Origin: Strongyloides papillosus
Taxonomy: Eukaryota; Nematoda; Chromadorea; Rhabditida; Strongyloididae
NCBI GenBank assembly: GCA_005656395.1
Contig: SRSI01000001.1
Coordinates: 372,001-436,000 of the forward strand
Length of the DNA: 64,000 bases
Direction: 5' to 3'
Shown: piece after piece, positions 1 through 11,773 of the stretch
How the letters are laid out: every line of letters starts with the position of its first letter
Position numbering within the stretch: the first letter of the stretch is position 1
Position numbers and translations under genes: made by a program
The notes under the pieces: model-generated
What the model saw: only the letters and a program-made list of their open reading frames with translations
Told to the model about the DNA's origin: nothing
Database searches by the model: none

Positions 1-196
1 TACAATCTTTACTTGAAGAATTTGTTATACAAACAACATTATATTTTATAATTACTTTTTGAGCGCGTTCTTAGTAGTAGTAGTAATTGCGCAACTTATT
101 ATCATTTGTAAATAAATATATGTTTGACATTTTTTATACAATTTTTATGCCATATAATTAATTAATAATTTATACTTTTCTATTTAATTATTATAG
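1..196 (+). other. Intron, 3' part, of the CELF-family gene
   Basis: AT-rich sequence with no open frame. It ends in TTATAG at 191-196, a normal nematode splice acceptor, directly before the coding exon that starts at 197. The donor and the upstream exons lie outside the window. Confidence 0.7.
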
Positions 197-1012
197 TTTG
201 TTAATCAACAACAAATAGCACCACAACTTAACTTGACAACACAACCACAAACAACAGCGGCATATTTTCCTTTAGCAGTTGCTTCAACAACCACTCCTGG
301 TTCCTCAACAACACCATTTGGAATAGGAAATGGGTTACAACCTACAGGAGGTACATTAGCAACAGCTGCTCAAATATTATCATCACAAGGAGCTCATTCA
401 CATACCTTAAAGACATCACAACATCCATCAATAATCACAAATTCATCTACAAACCCAACTGGCCATATGACCAATCTTGGGGTCATCTCAATAAATGCAC
501 CAGCAACAACAGGAACAATTGGTAATGCCATTCAACCACAACAAGGAAACCAAAATAATTTGGTACACGGAAATGAAGCTCAAGCATTTGCTCAACTACA
601 ACATGGTGTTAGTACTTACCCATCAAATCCATTATTAACAGTTGATCCAAATCAATTTAATTCATATAATCAAGCATTACAACAGGCATTGGCTCTCCAA
701 CAATCAACAACACTCCTTCATACACCAGTAATTACAACAAAAGAAGGTCCAGAAGGTTGTAATTTATTTATCTATCATTTACCACAAGAATTTGGTGATT
801 CAGAACTTATGCAAATGTTTATGTCATTTGGTAATATAATATCAGCAAAAGTTTTCATTGACCGTGCCACAAACCAATCAAAATGTTTTGGATTTGTATC
901 GTATGACAATCCAACATCAGCTATGGCTGCAATCCAAGCTATGAATGGTTTCCAAATCGGAATGAAACGTTTAAAAGTTCAAATTAAAAGACCCCGTGAT
1001 AAGCCGTATTGA
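197..1012 (+). CDS. CELF/Bruno-family RNA-binding protein, 3' terminal exon (partial)
   Basis: C-terminal exon of a CELF (CUGBP/ETR-like) RNA-binding protein, a regulator of alternative splicing and mRNA stability. The frame is open from the acceptor at 196, so the exon is internal to a longer gene and its first ATG-like codon is not a start. It encodes a Q/T/S/P-rich divergent linker of about 175 residues, then one complete RRM with RNP2 (LFIYHL) and RNP1 (KCFGFVSY), ending [16 protein letters not shown], the typical CELF carboxy terminus. CELF proteins carry two N-terminal RRMs, a long linker and a third C-terminal RRM, so this is RRM3 and the first two lie upstream of the window. The sequence mixes features of the CELF1/2 (ETR-1) and CELF3-6 (UNC-75) groups. 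I lean to ETR-1 but cannot decide, so I give no symbol. Confidence 0.9.
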   Translation, partial: FVNQQQIAPQLNLTTQPQTTAAYFPLAVASTTTPGSSTTPFGIGNGLQPTGGTLATAAQILSSQGAHSHTLKTSQHPSIITNSSTNPTGHMTNLGVISINAPATTGTIGNAIQPQQGNQNNLVHGNEAQAFAQLQHGVSTYPSNPLLTVDPNQFNSYNQALQQALALQQSTTLLHTPVITTKEGPEGCNLFIYHLPQEFGDSELMQMFMSFGNIISAKVFIDRATNQSKCFGFVSYDNPTSAMAAIQAMNGFQIGMKRLKVQIKRPRDKPY

Positions 1013-3408
1013 TTGTTCCGATTTTGTTTTTATTTTTTGAAGACATTTAAAGGGGAAATTTTCTATAGTTACCATTTAATTTTGTTCCTCCTTTGTACTC
1101 ATTACATCTACTATTAACTACAATCAAACACTTAATATTAATCACTCAGTTATACTAGTTTAAAAATATTAATTTCTAGTCCAAAGGATATTGAAATCTT
1201 TACACTATTAATCAAGACTTCAATATATCTCGATCATATTTTTATGTATATTCCAAAAACTTTAGAAAAAGGTTTCTTTTAAATAGTTATATTTAAAAAA
1301 ATTATATCCAAACACACTACATTTTTTTTTGCTTTACAAAATATTAACACTTATTTCACTTTTTTTTGCTAATATACCAATTATTATTTTACCAAAAATT
1401 ATTTTAAAAACAATTATTTTAAAAACAATTTTTATTTCCTTGCGGTTGTCATGTCGTTTTTTGTGCTTATTTTGAAAAAATTCAATGTTTGTGGTATATT
1501 TTACCGCAAGCATATAATTTTTCGATTCCAACTATCTGATTAGCTATATATGTTAATTTTTTATTTGTTTTTTAACTACTATCTTTATATTATATATCTT
1601 TGGCTGTTTCATATTATTCTAACTGTTTATTTCTTATGTCTATATATTTATATATATATGCTATTGATATATATTATATATATCAGGAATTTTTTGTCAT
1701 TAATTATATTATTATTTAAACTCGTTTGTTTTTTCTCTATATATACATATACAAGTTGATGAGGTCATTTTACGTTACCGTATGATATTATTATATGCCA
1801 TGGTTACTGTAAGTTTAAAGGTAAAGCTAATTTTATTGAAATTTTTTTTTCATTCGTAATATTTTACTATATATTTACATATCAGTAGTTGTATTTGGGA
1901 TAGGTTAAATGTGAATATATATATTTTACTGTAGTTTATGTAAACAAAAGAAAATGAATTGAAAAAGTTGATTATATTTATGAAAATTATAAAATTTTAC
2001 TGTTATATATATTTTTATCACAATGTTGTTGTTTTGTTTGAGTTTTAATCGTAATTTGATTGTGCGCTAAAACAAGATTCTTATCATTTTTGTTTGAAGT
2101 AAAGTCACTTTTATTTTGATAACATTTATAAGGATGGATTATTTTGTAGATTTACAACATAACAACTTATAGTACAATTATATAGAATTTTGTTTTGTTT
2201 TTAATTTTTATTATTGTAAATTATATGACTTAAAAAATTTTAGAATACCAATAGTCTAAACAAAAAAATGGTTACCAAAGGATAATTAAATTCTTGTTTT
2301 ATAGCGCAAATAATTAGCTATGTTTAAATTTTTAAGCATTATAAATTTAGTGTAAAATACTTTAAAAATGAAAACCTTCCAAGTAAATATATAACGTTTT
2401 TTTATAGATCTTCAATTCATTTATCTTTATCTGAAAAAAATACCATCAAGTATAGATAAACAATAACATCACCAATTAAAAATGAATTTGGCATAAATAG
2501 TTCTAAAAATCTTTTTATTAATAATTGTACGGAGAAAAAAAAGACTCAAAACTTGGAATACAAGTAAGTATAACTAAACCAAAAAGTATAATTTGTATGA
2601 AGAAAGAAGTCACTCAAGAAAATGATAAATGAAAATAAATTTGATAAAAAAGTGGAGCAGTACTTCTGAATAAAATTACTTTTGCAACCAAATCATTATT
2701 TCACTTTATTTTTGCACTTTTTACCGGTACAACGTATACTTTATGTCTACTTTTTTATGTATTACATGTTTAATTATAGAGGTAATCATATAACGAGGAT
2801 ATTTATTTCATATTTTTTTATAATTCATATTATTTTTTTATGCCGTCATTACTGTATTATCATGTATATAGAAAACAAAATTTTTTTGTATATATATTTT
2901 CCTATCTTATGCTAGTAGTTTTTGCATTTATTTTGTATATAGATTTTTTTTAAAAAAATATTTCAACACAAAAATGATACCACGATTGGTTAATGATCTC
3001 AGATGTACATAGAAATTATTTTTATATATATTTTTTATTTTATTTGTATTCGTTTAACAATAGCTTTAATTGTACATAGTAATTAGTTTATAATAACTTC
3101 CTAAAACCATTATTTTCCTAATTATTGTAATTTTATTTTTGTTTTTCCTAATATTTAATGACAACAATATTTTTAATGTTGGTAAACAATTGCATATGAA
3201 GCACAAAGAATATATAATTGAATATTGAAAAAAATTAACATATAATAATCAGTTAACATTTTCAAAATTTGATGTGACAACCAATTTTTGACAAGGTAGT
3301 TAATTTAATTTTGAATAAAAATTTTAAATACCAATAAAGATTGTTTACAAAAAAAATTTTTAAACTGTTTTTTTAAATAAAAGATAGAAGATTGATTTAT
3401 AATAAAAC
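1013..3408. other. 3'UTR of CELF gene and gene-free AT-rich gap
   Basis: The first few hundred bases are presumably the CELF 3'UTR. The rest is strongly AT-rich, with homopolymer and TA-rich runs. The open frames here are short, lysine/isoleucine/phenylalanine-rich and lack family features, so I call no gene. No tRNA-like A/B boxes were seen. Confidence 0.6.
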
Positions 3409-3414
3409 TTTATT
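3409..3414 (-). terminator. AATAAA polyadenylation signal of the first MSP gene
   Basis: Read on the minus strand, AATAAA lies about 80 bases after the MSP stop codon at 3494-3496, a normal distance for a short nematode 3'UTR. Confidence 0.5.
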
Positions 3415-3493
3415 TGATGTGAATTTTGTATAGAAAGAAAATACAAAAAAATGCACAACATATAGAAATCTTATAAATATAGAGTACTAATAT

Positions 3494-3877
3494 TTAAGGA
3501 TTGTACTCGATTGGAAGGTTCTTTCTGCGGACCATACCGTCTCCTTGGAACCATTCACGTCTGAAGGTCTTGGCAGCACCGTCTGGGGTGTTTGTCCATT
3601 CAATGGTGATACGGTCGTTGTTGGTGTCTTCTTGTCCGTAGGCGAAGGCATCACAGGAGACAGCCATAAGAACATTTTCCTTTGGGTCAAGAACTCCACA
3701 TGGTGGGTCAACTCCGAGTCTCTTCATGTTGGTGGTCTTGATGGCCCATCCGATACGGCGTCCTCCTCCATTGGTAATTTTGATGTGGTAGGTGTGTTTG
3801 TCATCGTATGGAGCGTTGAAAACGATCTTGGTTCCTGGTTGGGTTTGGATATCACCTGGTGGTACTGATTGAGCCAT
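3494..3877 (-). CDS. msp: Major sperm protein (MSP), copy 1
   Basis: Intronless 127-residue major sperm protein. MSP is the nematode-specific cytoskeletal protein whose filaments drive amoeboid sperm crawling, and it also acts as an oocyte maturation signal. The length is the usual family length. It starts [15 protein letters not shown] and ends NLPIEYNP, with the conserved core [17 protein letters not shown], matching the immunoglobulin-like beta-sandwich fold. Codons end mostly in C or G against an AT-rich background, as expected for a very highly expressed gene. It differs from copy 2 (15783-16166) by only two residues: a Gly where copy 2 has Ser in the GGGRR/SGGRR stretch, and Cys instead of Ser after DPP. 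It is head-to-head with a phosphatase gene at 4337, with 459 bases between the two ATGs. Confidence 0.98.
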   Translation of the reverse strand: MAQSVPPGDIQTQPGTKIVFNAPYDDKHTYHIKITNGGGRRIGWAIKTTNMKRLGVDPPCGVLDPKENVLMAVSCDAFAYGQEDTNNDRITIEWTNTPDGAAKTFRREWFQGDGMVRRKNLPIEYNP

Positions 3878-4336
3878 TACTAAAGAATATATAAAATTGA
3901 CAATGTCGTATTTTTCGGAAAAATCTGACCATTATATAGAATTTTTTTGATATAAAATTTGAATTATTATTTGCAAATTTTATGTTTTAAGCAAATTTCA
4001 TGATAAGTAATGTGTTAGAGTATATTCAAATTTTTTTAAATGTATTTAAAAAAATCACTGTAAAATGCAAAGAAAATAATTTGAAATTTCAATTATTTTT
4101 GAATACAATTACAAATAACTATTTTAATATTCAGATATTTTGACTGGAAAAAAATTCAGACATTATTTCGCTTTCCTTAACTTTATTATTCCATGCATTA
4201 GTTTTTACAGTGAAAAACAAAAATTTCTGTTTATCAGATATTTTATTAAAATTTCCCAAAATACATTTATGATTCAAATATTTGTAGTAATAATAGAGTT
4301 AAAATATTCAAAATGTTCATATAGTTATTTTCAATT
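3878..4336. other. Divergent intergenic region between MSP copy 1 and the tyrosine phosphatase
   Basis: 459 bases between two diverging start codons. The MSP-proximal end holds the TATA-like block. The rest is AT-rich without an open frame I would call. It probably carries the promoters of both genes, and both families are sperm-enriched in nematodes (family knowledge), so a shared male-germline control region is plausible but unproven. Confidence 0.5.
3925..3942 (-). promoter_or_regulatory. Likely MSP promoter block (TATA-like plus GTCA element)
   Basis: On the minus strand this reads TTCTATATAAT followed by GGTCAG and a T-rich stretch, about 50-65 bases before the MSP ATG. The same order, TTCTATATAA then GTCA then ATxTTTxC, stands at nearly the same distance before MSP copy 2. 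The shared position suggests a core promoter that sets transcription about 30 bases before the ATG. The function is inferred. Confidence 0.45.
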
Positions 4337-5551
4337 ATGATCCAACCAAATAACCAAGTGCTAGACAATAACTTTGGTGAGGTGGTTTCACAAGCTCCTC
4401 TTGGAGCCACTCCAGCAGATCAACAATTAAAAGGAAATCCATCCACAAAAAACTACAAAATGTCAATGATGAATCCAGTTAAGAGGAACAAAAAAAGATC
4501 GGTGGATATTAAAAAAACTGATAATAGTAAGCAACGTTCTCAATTATTGGATGCATTTTCATGGTCAGTTCTGGAGAAAGAGATAAGTGGATTAAAGAAA
4601 GAATACAAGGAGGACGTCGCTAAAATAATACCTAAAAAAGAGGAGTGTGTTGCATTTCATTCACGTGAGGTTGCTGAAAAGAACAGAAATCCATTTGTTC
4701 CATGTTTAGATTTATCAAGATGTCCCATTCTTACTGTTCCACCATCAGAATCTTACATACATGCCAATTATATATCAAGTGTCAACTCACCAAAAAGATA
4801 TATTGCAACTCAAGCACCTTTAGATGGGACTGTCGTTGATTTTTGGAGATTAATAATTCAAGAAAAAACAGATCATATTGTGATGCTTTGTAATTTTAGA
4901 GAAAAGAATGTTTCAAAATGTGCTGAGTACTTTCCTGTGGAATATGATAAATTAAAAAGTATTGGTGAATTTAAGATCACACTTACGAAGAAATTTCATG
5001 TTCGCGCTGATGAAAGTATTACATGTTATTCTCTAAATGTGTCTCATTTAAATGGTGATCATTCTGTAAAGGTTTTCCACTGGACAAATTGGCCTGAAAC
5101 TGGTCATCCACCAATTACAGGAACAGCTTTAACACTGTATGCTGGTGTTTATACATCGAATCATCCTGTTGTGGTACATTGTTCTTCTGGAGTTAGAAGG
5201 ACTGGTATTTGGCTTATGGTAGCTTTATTCATGGATGTCATAAATGAAGGAAAGATCGAAAATGATTCAATATTAAAGTTGTCAAAAAAATTAAGAAAAC
5301 AAAGAGCTGGAGCTATTGTTAATGATGTGGATTATGTCTTCATTCATAGACTAATATTTCAACAACTCATAAATAAACAAATTATTGCTTCTAGTCAAAG
5401 ACTTCTAGAATTTTTCGATGATTATGAGATGGCATCAAAGAAGGCAGATAAACTTGAGAAAGCCAATAATCAAAAGATGACAATTGAAAATGATGATCTA
5501 AACCAAAAACCTCCCAATATGCCAGCAGCACTACCACCAACTAATTTCTAA
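4337..5551 (+). CDS. Protein tyrosine phosphatase with WPE loop
   Basis: 404-residue single-exon classical tyrosine phosphatase of the nematode sperm-type expansion. The start is the first ATG of the frame. A basic, low-complexity N-terminus (about 1-70) precedes the catalytic domain (about 75-350). The phosphotyrosine loop is KNRN at 115-118 (canonical KNRY). HANYISS follows, then the substrate loop. The active site is VVHCSSGVRRTG with nucleophile Cys282 and the CX5R arginine at 288. The WPD loop is NWPETG (252-254), so the general acid Asp is replaced by Glu254. Gly of the usual GVGRTG is Arg. Nucleophile and Arg are kept, so slow catalysis is possible, but a substrate-trapping or non-canonical role is equally open. 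The C-terminal 50 residues are charged and disordered. It lies head-to-head with MSP. Confidence 0.9.
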   Translation: MIQPNNQVLDNNFGEVVSQAPLGATPADQQLKGNPSTKNYKMSMMNPVKRNKKRSVDIKKTDNSKQRSQLLDAFSWSVLEKEISGLKKEYKEDVAKIIPKKEECVAFHSREVAEKNRNPFVPCLDLSRCPILTVPPSESYIHANYISSVNSPKRYIATQAPLDGTVVDFWRLIIQEKTDHIVMLCNFREKNVSKCAEYFPVEYDKLKSIGEFKITLTKKFHVRADESITCYSLNVSHLNGDHSVKVFHWTNWPETGHPPITGTALTLYAGVYTSNHPVVVHCSSGVRRTGIWLMVALFMDVINEGKIENDSILKLSKKLRKQRAGAIVNDVDYVFIHRLIFQQLINKQIIASSQRLLEFFDDYEMASKKADKLEKANNQKMTIENDDLNQKPPNMPAALPPTNF

Positions 5552-6095
5552 TTAACCTTATGTAATACATGAGATAATTTTCTTTTACATCTAACAGACC
5601 TTCAATATCATTCCCCATAAAATTTAATACTTTTTGAGATTACAAATATCCTAATTTTATTTAAATCCATGTATAATTCTCATATTATAAACTTATTAAA
5701 TAAAATATTAAATGCTATATAGTACTATTTTGTATTCATAATGTTTTCTACAAAAAAAATATAATTCATTAAATGTTCCAAGAAACCATGGTCTTTTCAA
5801 GAGTTTTATCATCTACGAGTGCTCCATGTCTTTTGCAACGATAGTCTGTTCATATCAAACGACCCTCCAAACCATCTTCCTAAAGTAAATTTCGTCACAC
5901 TTGTGATAATATCATCTGTCAATGCTTGATTAAAAAAATTTGCATATTTCTTTTGAGTGATGACAATGCAAATTTGGGTTGGAGATTTTTTTGTATGAGT
6001 ATATGACACTTTTTAATTATTACGTTGCAATTCCTGTTTAAAAATCATAAGAATTTTTTGCAAAATTTAGTTAATTTTAATTATTTTAGATAATT
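5552..6095. other. Intergenic region between the phosphatase and the RS/RGG protein
   Basis: Contains the phosphatase 3'UTR, the presumed promoter of the downstream gene, and a protein-like open stretch on the minus strand (see the separate entry at 5809-6009). Acceptor-like TATTTTAG stands a few bases before the ATG at 6096, a possible spliced-leader addition site. Confidence 0.5.
5809..6009 (-). pseudogene. Protein-like open fragment without start codon (possible relic exon)
   Basis: A minus-strand frame of 66 codons whose composition is unlike the surrounding AT-rich noise: it holds two Trp, several Gly/Arg, and the stretch TLGRWFGGSFDMNR. It has no upstream ATG. A stop lies just before the frame opens, and the only acceptor-like AG (6009-6010) has a poor pyrimidine tract. 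I could not assign a family. It could be a relic exon or a chance frame. Confidence 0.2.
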
Positions 6096-6869
6096 ATGGG
6101 ATCACGAGAAAGAGACTACCGTAGGAGATCCGATTCATATTCTCGTAGAGAGAGAGATTACTCACGTTCTAGAGATGACCGCCGTGATAGAGACCATTAT
6201 GGAAAATCTGGAAGAGACCGCTACGATGATTCGCGGTCCAGTGACAGAGACAGATATCGTGACTCAAGACCATCCGATAGAAATAGGGATAGGGATTCTG
6301 ATCGTCATAGAAGTACGAGAGATTCCGACTATTCCCGGAGTGATAGACACGATGATAGAAGTAAAAGAAGAGACGATGATAAATATTCAAGAAGTTCAAG
6401 ATATGGGGATTCTAAGAGCTGTGATAGATACTCTGAGAGAAGAACTCCTGAAAGATTCTGTAGTTCAAGAAGAGATGAACGTTTTGGTGATGAAAGAATT
6501 TCTCGTGGATCATTTAGAGGAGGAGGCCGTGGATTTACTAGAGGTCGTGGAGGTAGAGGAGGTGGCCGAGGAGGAGCTAAACTTCATAGCGTTGTTCTTG
6601 AAAATCTAAGTACCGAGTGCAGCGCTGTTGACTTAATGCGATATGCTCTTGATAATGTTGGTATGCCTGATTTTACTGATGCTCTTGGAGAAGGCAAGGG
6701 AATCATTGGATACCATGATCGCAATAAATTTGAAGAAATGAAATCTGTTCTTGGAAAGAAGCATGAAATACTTTTACAAAGTGTAAGTTTGTTTTTTTAT
6801 AACGAGTATAAATATGTTGCTTTTTAGGGCGGAAAAACAAGCATAACTGTTGGTAAAGAGATTTCTTAA
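6096..6869 (+). CDS. RS/RD-rich, RGG-box RNA-binding protein with RRM-like C-terminus
   Basis: Two exons, 6096-6782 and 6828-6869, giving 242 residues. The intron is 45 bases (GTAAGT...TTTTTAG) and is placed by frame: ...LLQS joins GGKTSITVGKEIS. Residues 1-140 are almost wholly Arg/Ser/Asp repeats (RDRD, SRS, RRD), 145-165 is a Gly/Arg box (RGGGRG, RGGRGG), and 168-235 resembles a degenerate RRM: VVLENLS at the RNP2 position and GIIGYHDR at the RNP1 position. The order of Gly-rich hinge then atypical RRM recalls the second RRM of SRSF1-type SR proteins, but here the RS region is N-terminal and a first RRM is missing. The likely role is pre-mRNA or mRNP binding in the nucleus. No one-to-one orthologue is recognised. 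Confidence 0.7.
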
Positions 6870-9800
6870 GCTCTACAGTCGAATATGATTTTTATTATTT
6901 TTCTTTTTTTAATTAATTTGTATCATGTATATGTATTTATTTAATCAATAAATTTTACGACCAGAAATCTGTATATTATTAATATGTGGTACACGATAGT
7001 AGCATAATTTCATAATTAAACTACTAAGCGAGTTTTCATGATTGATGATATCTTTTTTTTAACTCAATGAAAACTATTAGAAGTAAACAAAGGAAAAAAC
7101 AAAATTTTTATTGATAAAACACATTTGCAAGTAAGTATAAACCTAATTTCTGATAAATATGAAATGTAATACCCTGTGGATACAATTTTTTTTTGAAGCC
7201 TGTAACATCGTGCCTACTATTTTTATATTTTTCTAAATGTTCATTTTTAAAATTAATGTTTTACTATTTATTCGTCAAATTAAAATTATTTAAAAGTTTT
7301 TATGTTATATAAATTCAAGGTAAAAGAAAGTTTTAACTGTATTTTATTTGTGAATGTTTTTAATACATTATTTGTTTTAAAATTTAAATTTTATGACTAA
7401 GCGGAAAGAAAAAAATTGTAAAAAATTTCAGATGTAAAAAAAAGATTATTTTATGTATACTTATTGTAACAAAATAATTAGTTTTACAATTAAAATTTGT
7501 TAGTATTTTTCTAACTCATTATTTTATAATTTAGTTTTATACATCACTGAATGTAAACAAAGAACATTTTTTATAACATTTTTGGAGTATATTTAATTTA
7601 TTTTTTACAAATTAAATATATTATTTATTATACTCAAGTGCGTTTATTTAATACTCCATTAAAAATGTTACAAAATGTGTGGTAAATAACAAATTTTTAA
7701 TATCATTAAATGTCAAATATAAATGTTAAAGTTTTCGGAAGAGGAATAAAGTGAAAGCTTTTAAAAAAACATCTTTTTCGAGATTGGTACTTATTTCATC
7801 TTCAATAAATGATTTCAAAAATAAAAAATTATTTAAAATAAATAAAAGATATTATTATAAGATAAATTTTCAAATATAATTTGTTAGTAGTAATTTATAA
7901 TACTTACTACAACAATTTTTTTATATAAAATCTCTATTTCATTATTTTCATTTATTTCCTTTTAGTTATCAATTTTAATTACTTTTTTTTTCTATAAAAC
8001 GGATTATAATCACTCATATTTTTATTATGTTTATTTAAAAGTATTTGAAAGATCAAATACATATAATTATATTTAATTTATTCTCGATTAATAGTTATTC
8101 AATGAACCAGAAAACGAAAATATGTATTTTTACGGGAAATAAAACAGTATAAAAAATAGCAAAAATCATTTATTTATGTATATAGAACGAGAAACAGAAA
8201 GTAAAATAACTAAAAATGAATAAAGCTTTCGATTAATACATCATTTTTAGTAGCACAAATCTCATAAATTCAAGTGAAATTTGATACAAAGACTAGTTAT
8301 ACTTTTTTATAATCTTTATTTCATTTATTTAATTCTTTTTTTAATAATGTTAACGATACAGAATATTTTTAATATTATTATGCTTTTCTTTTTATTGTAG
8401 TTCCTCTAATATATAAGTTCGCTTTGATCTCAATGATGTATTTATTAATTGTAAATTGACAAAATATATTTATAATATCTGTTGAAACTGAGATACAAGG
8501 TCAAGTTTCAGATATCACTCTCAATGTTATTTTATATATTTTTATGTTCTATACTTTTTACACTACTTCCTTTAAATATTTAATTTAATTTTATGGACAA
8601 TTTAATATTGTTAATAGAATACTAAATTTAAATTTATAATGGGTATTTATATCAACTTCCTTTTTCAATTCTATGACTTCCCCCTTAATCTTCGAATATC
8701 ATATTCTTAATCTCCATTAATCCTATAAGATAACTGATACCTTTAATATTATCTGACCTCTTTGAAAATTCAATAAATAATAGTTCCTTTTATTAATTAC
8801 TTGTATTTATCGAATTTTTTAAATTAAAGTACTCAATTAATTAAACAAAACTATTAATTTTCTTAAAATATAAAAAAAATAAATTAATGATACTGTCCTT
8901 AGCAACATAGATTTGTTTTAAAACATAAAAATTGATGTTAGATTATTGTATTTGTATAACTAATTAACTCTTCCTTTAAAACATTATCACTTGAAAAAAT
9001 AATTTTTATTTCTAATTTCATTAAATTATTTCATCGAAATAATTTCAATTGATATTGACATTTTTGAAAAAAAAAATACTTTTTGAAAGGCATTCAAAAA
9101 TATAATAATATATTATTAATTTTAATTGGAAGTCATTTTTTCTATTTTATTTTTTTGACAAAAAAAAAGCTCGACATATATTTGAAAGGCTTTCTTTTTT
9201 CCTTATTATATTATATTGTTATTTATTATTTAAAAACTGGACACTATCTAAACCATTTCCTTTCAATCACAAACTATATGGTTCTAGAAATTGAGTAATA
9301 ATAGATTAGTAAATAATATCAAATATCTATTACAAAACTTAAAAACAGTTAACACTATTAAAAATCATATTATTACTACCAATCTATTGTATTTGATAAA
9401 CATAAGCTATTGTATATTAATAAATATTTTTCACTTAGAGGTATATTTCTAGATTACTTTTAAATTAGACATATATAAATAAAATAAATAACAGTCATAT
9501 TTATTTACTTTTTATTAGTACAGTAATTTACTTTTTACTTTGGTAGTTTAATCTATTCTTAATCTTAAACGTCATCCATCTGTCAATTTTAAGTCTTATT
9601 TTTATAAATTCAAAATTACTAAGTATATAAAATTACTCTTGAAAAAAATGTATACAATAAACTTTTCTAAAAAAATTGTAAAGTTTATTAAATCTGGAAA
9701 TCATTAATTATTTAATGTATACCATTGTAATGTTACGCATCTGCATAAATATGAAATTTGAAAGTGTTTAACAAAAAAATTTTTTTCCTTTACAAATGTT

Positions 9801-11773
9801 ACAATATAAAGGGTAGTTTATATAAATTAAATTATTTATCTACATTTATATATATAGATTCTTTCAAAAATTAACCTTTCAAATACATCTATTTTAAACT
9901 TCCCTTTTTATCAATCTCTATGTATTTTATTCCTTTAAAATTTATTGCTCTTTCATCTATTAAATAACTATCAATTTGGTTAATGTATTCTGAGATCATT
10001 ATTAATGAAAATTTTCATTATTATTTTATCCTACTTAAAAAAAGATTTTTTCAATTTTTTTTCCACTACTTTTTTTATTTATACATAACGATAACATATA
10101 AAAACGATATATTCCCTAAGGTAAAATGTTTCTAGTATTAATAATATGTTTTATCACCTTTACTGATGTTTTTAATTATTTATAATTGGCAGAAGTTTGA
10201 TAAAATAAAATTTAAGTGATTAACTTTAAATTAAACTTTAACAATGTAAATATAGTGGTCAGTAGAGGATTAATAAATTAAAATTACGCTTAGAATAAAA
10301 GTTAGTGATAAGAAAACTTGATGAAGAAATCATAAATTTAAAGACATTTTTATTAAAACCTTTTAATATCTTTTAATATATTAATATTCTAGTTGTAGTA
10401 ATAATCTAATTAATAAAGATATCAAGTTTTGAGGGAACAACGTTATAATACAATTTTAACTTATTAAATTAAATAAAATACAAATATTTTACTTTACTTT
10501 AACAAAAAAATCTTTGTTACCTATATTATTATTATTTTAACGGCATAATTAAATAACCTTGGAAATTTTCTACCTATCTTTTCTTTTATTTAATTATTAT
10601 TGTATATTATAAAAGAAACATATACATTGAAATGAAGAGATGATGACCATGCCTATACAATACATAATTATATGGATGATACTTTCAACAGAACACATTA
10701 TTGTTATTAACTCATCTTTTTTTATTTTTTATTTTGATAAATTACTACTTATACTAATTCTAAAATTGGTCTATTATTTCGTAAATCATTCATTTATTTC
10801 AGTCTATAAATTAAGTACTAACTTTATTTAACGTAAATATTTACATCATACCGTAAAAAATTACTTTAAAAAAGTTTTATTAATGCCTCATCAATCATCT
10901 TGAGCATGCATCATTACTTAATCATAGACAAATAACGGCATTTCTCTTACACTAGCGGCTTAACTTTTTAACATTACAATATAAAATTGACATTTTCTCT
11001 TACTTACAACTTTTGAAGCCATTTATGGAGGGGTCAAACAAAGTATCATAAATAAAATTATATATCTATCATTCTCAGCATGACATCATTTTTTGATTCT
11101 CACTACTTCAAGATATTTAGAACCTCTATAAACAAATATCTGTACATATATTTTTTTTCCTTATTCACTTATAAATACTTTTGTTTCTAATCTATTATCA
11201 AAATAAAATTATTCTTAATCACTATTTCAAAAAAATAAAATCATAATTATTAATATATATTCACTATTCATCATTCAATATTCTTACTTTTTTAACTGAA
11301 AACATTGTTTATATTTCTGTGTTTGCAAATAATAATTCTTTTGTCAGAAGAAAAAAATACTTTATGACTTTTTATATTCAGAAGTATAGAAAAAATCAAA
11401 CTATAATCTAACATTAAAAATTTTTTATAACTTATAACTATAATAATGATGCAAATAAATTCTTTAATAAAATATACAACATTTTAACCCCTTAAACTAT
11501 ATTTTTACAATACTACTATAATTATTTTATGTTTGTTCCAAACAAAAATGATTAATGTTTTTATATTCTTTTATAGCTTTATTTATTATTATTATTATTA
11601 TATACTTTGATTTCCCAAAAAATATACTAACATTTGTGACTATATATAATTTTATAATACTTCTCTTTACTATTATTCATTCCAATTGATTATTAATATT
11701 ATTTAATTATTTAAGGTGTTTGTAGGTGTTAAAGAAAATTAATATATTATTATAATATTAACGTAATATAAGA
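6870..11773. other. Large gene-free AT-rich gap
   Basis: About 4.9 kb with no convincing coding frame. The longest frames are 60-70 residue hydrophobic or lysine-rich strings typical of AT-rich noise. It holds the RS/RGG gene's 3'UTR (AATAAA near 6946), an imperfect inverted repeat at 7564-7678, and a short ATT microsatellite near 11583-11601. Slightly less AT-rich patches near 10890-11110 could be regulatory sequence for the gene at 11774, but nothing specific is recognised. Confidence 0.6.
7564..7678. repeat. Imperfect inverted repeat, about 27-base arms
   Basis: The left arm (7564-7590, ACATTTT..TAACATTTTT..GGAGTAT) is matched in reverse complement by the right arm (7651-7678) with a few indels. 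A second AT-rich inverted repeat lies between the arms. It could fold into a long hairpin or be a tiny MITE remnant. Confidence 0.4.

Noticed and set aside
1334..1759. Two 65-69 codon frames after the CELF gene
   Set aside because: Low-complexity, AT-driven frames in 3' flanking DNA.
3545..3868. 107-codon frame opposite MSP copy 1 (and its counterpart at 15792-16115 opposite copy 2)
   Set aside because: Mirror frame of the C/G-ending MSP codons; the real gene is the 127-residue MSP on the other strand.
9083..9298. 71-codon frame in the large gap
   Set aside because: AT-driven hydrophobic composition, no ATG context and no homology recognised.
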